41,050 nucleotides of DNA, from contig NZ_FOCX01000027.1 in the NCBI RefSeq assembly GCF_900110215.1, positions 1-41,050 of the forward strand, read 5' to 3'. This DNA is from Halorientalis persicus (lineage in GTDB: Archaea; Halobacteriota; Halobacteria; Halobacteriales; Haloarculaceae). The notes under the pieces were generated by a model, which saw only the letters and a list, made by a program, of their open reading frames with translations, did no database searches and had not been told where the DNA came from. The translations under genes and the position numbers were made by a program. Of this stretch, positions 38,984 to 41,050 are shown one piece after another (position 1 is the first letter of the stretch; each line of letters begins with the position of its first letter).

Positions 38984-39745
38984 TCAGAAGTCCAGTTCCA
39001 CGTCCGCGCCGGTCGCGCGGCACTCCTCCAGGGCGTGTTTCGCGGCCATCCCAGCGTTCTGGGCCGTCCGTCCGCGACCGACGCCCACTTTGAGGTCAAC
39101 GTCGACGGCCTCGTGGACGTGGTCGATAGCGTCACGATAGTCGTCGGCGTCGAGGTCCGGACAGACCGCGATGACGTTGTCACCGCCGACGAAAAATGAC
39201 AGCGAGCCGTGCGCCTGGCGCATATACCGCATCAACTCGGCGTAGCCCTGTTCGATGTGGATGAACGTGTCGAACTCGTTGAGCTCGTCCGTGTACTTAC
39301 CCGTCGCGTCGTTCACGTCGAAGTGGGCGATCTGCACGTCCGCCTCGGTCCGGAACTCCTCGTCGATGGTCCGGCCTCGCAGAATCTCCCGACGGTGTTC
39401 GTCCTGGGCGCTCCCGGCGTCCTGGAGTTCGCTCGTGGCGTCACCCAGTGCTTTGGCCGGCGTCGTGCCCGTCGCGACGGCCATGCTCATCGTCACGGGG
39501 TAGCGATTGCCGACCGATTCCTGAATCATCGCGTGGTCGTCCACGTCGAGCCCGTTGGTCACCGCGATCATATTGTCGAACCTGGAGAAGAAGACGTAGC
39601 CGTTCCGGTTCCCGAACAACTGTGAGAGGTCGGCATACAGCCGGGATTGGAGCGTCTGCAGGTCGACCTCGCGTCGCGGCTCCGGAGTAACCGTCCAGGG
39701 GCCGTAGTTGTCGATCTGGACGTGGGTCACCTGCGTGTTCGTCAC
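38984..39745 (-). CDS. gch3: GTP cyclohydrolase III (archaeal type)
   Basis: A 253-residue enzyme that opens the ring of GTP to give 2-amino-5-formylamino-6-ribosylamino-4(3H)-pyrimidinone phosphate, the first step of archaeal riboflavin/F420 synthesis. The text VTHVQIDNYGPWTVTPEPRR, LQTLQSRLYADLSQLFGNRN and SFFVGGDNVIAVCPDLDADD shows the duplicated cyclase-like GGDN/FDNM motifs and is typical of archaeal ArfA proteins. The start is a GTG at 39745. It is monocistronic on the minus strand. Confidence 0.93.
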   Translation of the reverse strand: MTNTQVTHVQIDNYGPWTVTPEPRREVDLQTLQSRLYADLSQLFGNRNGYVFFSRFDNMIAVTNGLDVDDHAMIQESVGNRYPVTMSMAVATGTTPAKALGDATSELQDAGSAQDEHRREILRGRTIDEEFRTEADVQIAHFDVNDATGKYTDELNEFDTFIHIEQGYAELMRYMRQAHGSLSFFVGGDNVIAVCPDLDADDYRDAIDHVHEAVDVDLKVGVGRGRTAQNAGMAAKHALEECRATGADVELDF

Positions 39746-39808
39746 AGTGACGATGGCTTGGCCCCGACCCGCTATTTGTCTTTGGTTCCGACAGTTATCT
39801 CCGCGGCT

Positions 39809-40186
39809 TCAGGGCTCCTCGTCGAGCCGTTCGGTCAGTCGCGGGCCGCCCGTGTACTCGACGGTCCCGAGCCGAGAATCGAACGTGACGACTCCTGTCT
39901 CGGTCAGCCGCGGCAGGTGTCGCTGATAGATGTCTGCCCGCGCTCGCTGGCGGTCGGTCGGTACCGCCTCTCCCTCGCCTGCGGCCGTGTCTGTCCCCTC
40001 GCCGTGGGCCGCCGACGCTGCGACGGCGGCCGCCAGGTCGTCGACGGGCATCGCCTCCCCCGCGTTCCTGAGCTGTCGGAGTATCCGTCGGCGCGCCGGC
40101 GACGCGAGCAGGCTATCCACCACGTCTGGCGGTAGCTCCAGGTCCCCCTCGCCGCTGGATCTCGTGTTCACTGTATGGGTGGCCAT
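39809..40186 (-). CDS. DUF7344-like winged-helix regulator
   Basis: A 125-residue cytosolic protein. LPPDVVDSLLASPARRRILR is the start of the wHTH; DIYQRHLPRLTETGVVTFDS and TVEYTGGPRLTERL form the recognition-helix region and wing. An Ala/Gly/Glu insert (AAVAASAAHGEGTDTAAGEG) lies between helices. This resembles the DUF7344 group of haloarchaeal regulators. The ATG at 40186 is preferred over a longer Arg-rich frame; ATACTTG at about 40219-40226 could be its TATA box. Confidence 0.82.
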   Translation of the reverse strand: MATHTVNTRSSGEGDLELPPDVVDSLLASPARRRILRQLRNAGEAMPVDDLAAAVAASAAHGEGTDTAAGEGEAVPTDRQRARADIYQRHLPRLTETGVVTFDSRLGTVEYTGGPRLTERLDEEP

Positions 40187-40284
40187 GGCTCGTCGTAGAG
40201 CTACGCCACCCCCGCACAAGTATGTGTCGCGGTGACACACCGCTCGACCAGGGGTTTCGACTGGGGAAAATCGGTCGGTGGCCC

Positions 40285-40581
40285 TCAAGCGAGTTCGTAG
40301 GGCCAGTACCCCGCATCGCGCATGGACTGTCCGACGACCCGGTGGAAGTGCGGGAAGTCCTCGAACTCCTCCTGGTCGACGTTCTCGAAGATGTCGGCCA
40401 CGCTGACGACCGTCTCGTAGTCGATCCGGATGGGCTCGTCGCCGAACTCCTCGACGAACTCCTCCTGGGAGAGGGGGAAGTCCTCGTCCTCGTCGATCTT
40501 CTTGGCGAGGATCGCCTGCCCGTACTTGCGGCGTCCCTCGCTACCCTCGTCGCCGTCGGGATCGTGGGGCCAGTCGCTCAT
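40285..40581 (-). CDS. DUF5785 family protein
   Basis: A 98-residue acidic protein starting MSDWPHDPDGDEGSEGRRKY, with GQAILAKKIDEDEDFPLS, DEPIRIDYETVVSVADIFEN and FHRVVGQSMRDAGYWPYEL. These match what I recall of DUF5785, a haloarchaea-specific cytosolic family of unknown function. The start is the ATG at 40581; an upstream frame is Arg-rich. GCTTTTG (about 40605-40612) is a weak TATA-like element. The IS5-type element begins 123 bases upstream. Confidence 0.88.
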   Translation of the reverse strand: MSDWPHDPDGDEGSEGRRKYGQAILAKKIDEDEDFPLSQEEFVEEFGDEPIRIDYETVVSVADIFENVDQEEFEDFPHFHRVVGQSMRDAGYWPYELA

Positions 40582-40704
40582 ACCACACGCTCGGGCCGAA
40601 CCACGCAAAAGCGTTACTCTCCGCGCTCGCCCCCGCACACGCCGAACCGGTCGCCGCGGGCTACCGGCGGATCACGAACACCGCAATCCCGAGTATAAGT
40701 AGTC

Positions 40705-41050
40705 GGCTCTATTGAATCACTAGACAGCGTCGGTGTAGGTCGGTAAATCAAAGGAGTTGAAGCGGGTGAGTGGTAGTTTGGATGAACATCACCACCCGCT
40801 TCACCGAGGAGATGGTGTCGCTGGCAAAAAGTTATTGCGACAATCCCGATGAAGCTGCCGCCCCGGAAGGCGGCGGCAGCTTCGCAGAGTACGCGATGAT
40901 TTCCCTCCACGGGCTACGGATTTTCCTCGATGAGACCTACAAGATGACCATCGACCGGCTGGAGGTGATGCGACCAATTCTGGAGATTATTGGACTTGAG
41001 CCCGACGATCTCCCACATCCATCGACGTTGAATAAGTGGCTTGATAGAAT
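40705..41050 (+). mobile_element. IS5-type insertion sequence, left end (runs off window)
   Basis: GGCTCTATTGAATC at 40705-40718 looks like the inverted-repeat end of IS903-group IS5 elements (GGCTTTGTTGAA-type, from memory). It stands 64 bases before the transposase ATG. The other end, and so the target duplication, lies outside the window. Confidence 0.55.
40782..41050 (+). CDS. IS5-family transposase, N-terminal part
   Basis: About 89 residues are visible, from MNITTRFTEEMVSLAKSYC to HPSTLNKWLDRI, in an open frame to the edge. EAAAPEGGGSFAEYAMISLH, RIFLDETYKMTIDRLEVM and PDDLPHPSTLNKWLDR resemble the N-terminal helical domain of haloarchaeal IS5-type DDE transposases that continue with a first Asp after the STL...WR segment. 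No lesion is seen so far. It is preceded by AAAGGAGTTGA, about 20 bases ahead. Confidence 0.7.
   Translation, partial: MNITTRFTEEMVSLAKSYCDNPDEAAAPEGGGSFAEYAMISLHGLRIFLDETYKMTIDRLEVMRPILEIIGLEPDDLPHPSTLNKWLDR

Noticed and set aside
1-41050. Composite transposon bounded by the two edge insertion sequences
   Set aside because: The left element is IS6-type and the right one IS5-type, and the contents are mostly housekeeping and conserved haloarchaeal genes, so the two insertions look independent.
1-41050. CRISPR array, provirus or toxin-antitoxin locus
   Set aside because: No regularly spaced repeats, no phage structural or integrase genes, and no paired toxin-antitoxin genes were seen.

Overview
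The window is haloarchaeal chromosome (class Halobacteria). The supporting signs are high G+C, strongly acidic proteins, many leaderless genes with a TATA-like box about 25-32 bases before the start codon, Tat-dependent lipoproteins, a HalX response regulator, a KaiC-like ATPase, an archaeal GTP cyclohydrolase III, ThyX, and several small families known mainly from haloarchaea. Two different insertion sequences bound the window: an IS6-type transposase runs off the left edge and an IS5-type transposase runs off the right edge.

Region by region. 0-3 kb: transposase fragment, a small acidic DUF5786-like gene, a decayed TFS-type transcription factor gene, a universal stress protein, tRNA-Glu, and a DUF6230-like secreted or membrane-anchored protein. 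3-9 kb: a membrane-bound winged-helix regulator, ThyX, a mini zinc finger, a cupin, an overlapping KaiC-like/HalX signalling pair, a metallo-beta-lactamase-fold hydrolase and a P-loop ATPase pair. 9-15 kb: FMN-dependent hydroxyacid oxidase, Mn/Fe superoxide dismutase, a 7TM-PAS histidine kinase, a DNA photolyase and a Gln-rich lipoprotein. 15-24 kb: a catabolic and uptake block made of an SDR dehydrogenase, an enoyl-CoA hydratase, a complete five-gene branched-chain-amino-acid-type (Liv) ABC transporter and an acyl-CoA ligase, all on the plus strand. This fits import of an organic acid, activation to a CoA thioester and beta-oxidation-like breakdown, although the substrate cannot be read from sequence.

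24-30.6 kb: small zinc-ribbon and hypothetical genes, an HPP membrane protein, then a divergently transcribed envelope module (GT-B glycosyltransferase; alkaline-phosphatase-fold 'sulfatase' with Thr in place of the formylglycine Cys; flippase-like UPF0104 membrane protein), an orphan molybdate/tungstate-type binding protein, and a small membrane protein facing a PadR regulator. 30.6-34.3 kb: a tightly overlapping DUF4129/DUF7269-like/DUF58/DUF7519-like operon without its usual MoxR ATPase in view and with codon use unlike its neighbours, preceded by strong dyad symmetries. 34.4-36.5 kb: small wHTH, membrane and lipoprotein genes and tRNA-Thr, whose 3' flank carries a nested inverted repeat that copies its own T-arm. 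36.5-40.6 kb: housekeeping and regulatory genes on the minus strand (GNAT, phosphoglycerate kinase, CBS-zinc ribbon protein, GTP cyclohydrolase III, a DUF7344-like regulator, DUF5785).

The best candidates for something undescribed are the envelope module at 25.2-28.8 kb, the MoxR-less DUF58 operon, the KaiC-like protein with an altered Walker B motif, and the T-arm inverted repeat next to tRNA-Thr. All family names come from pattern recognition without database searches.
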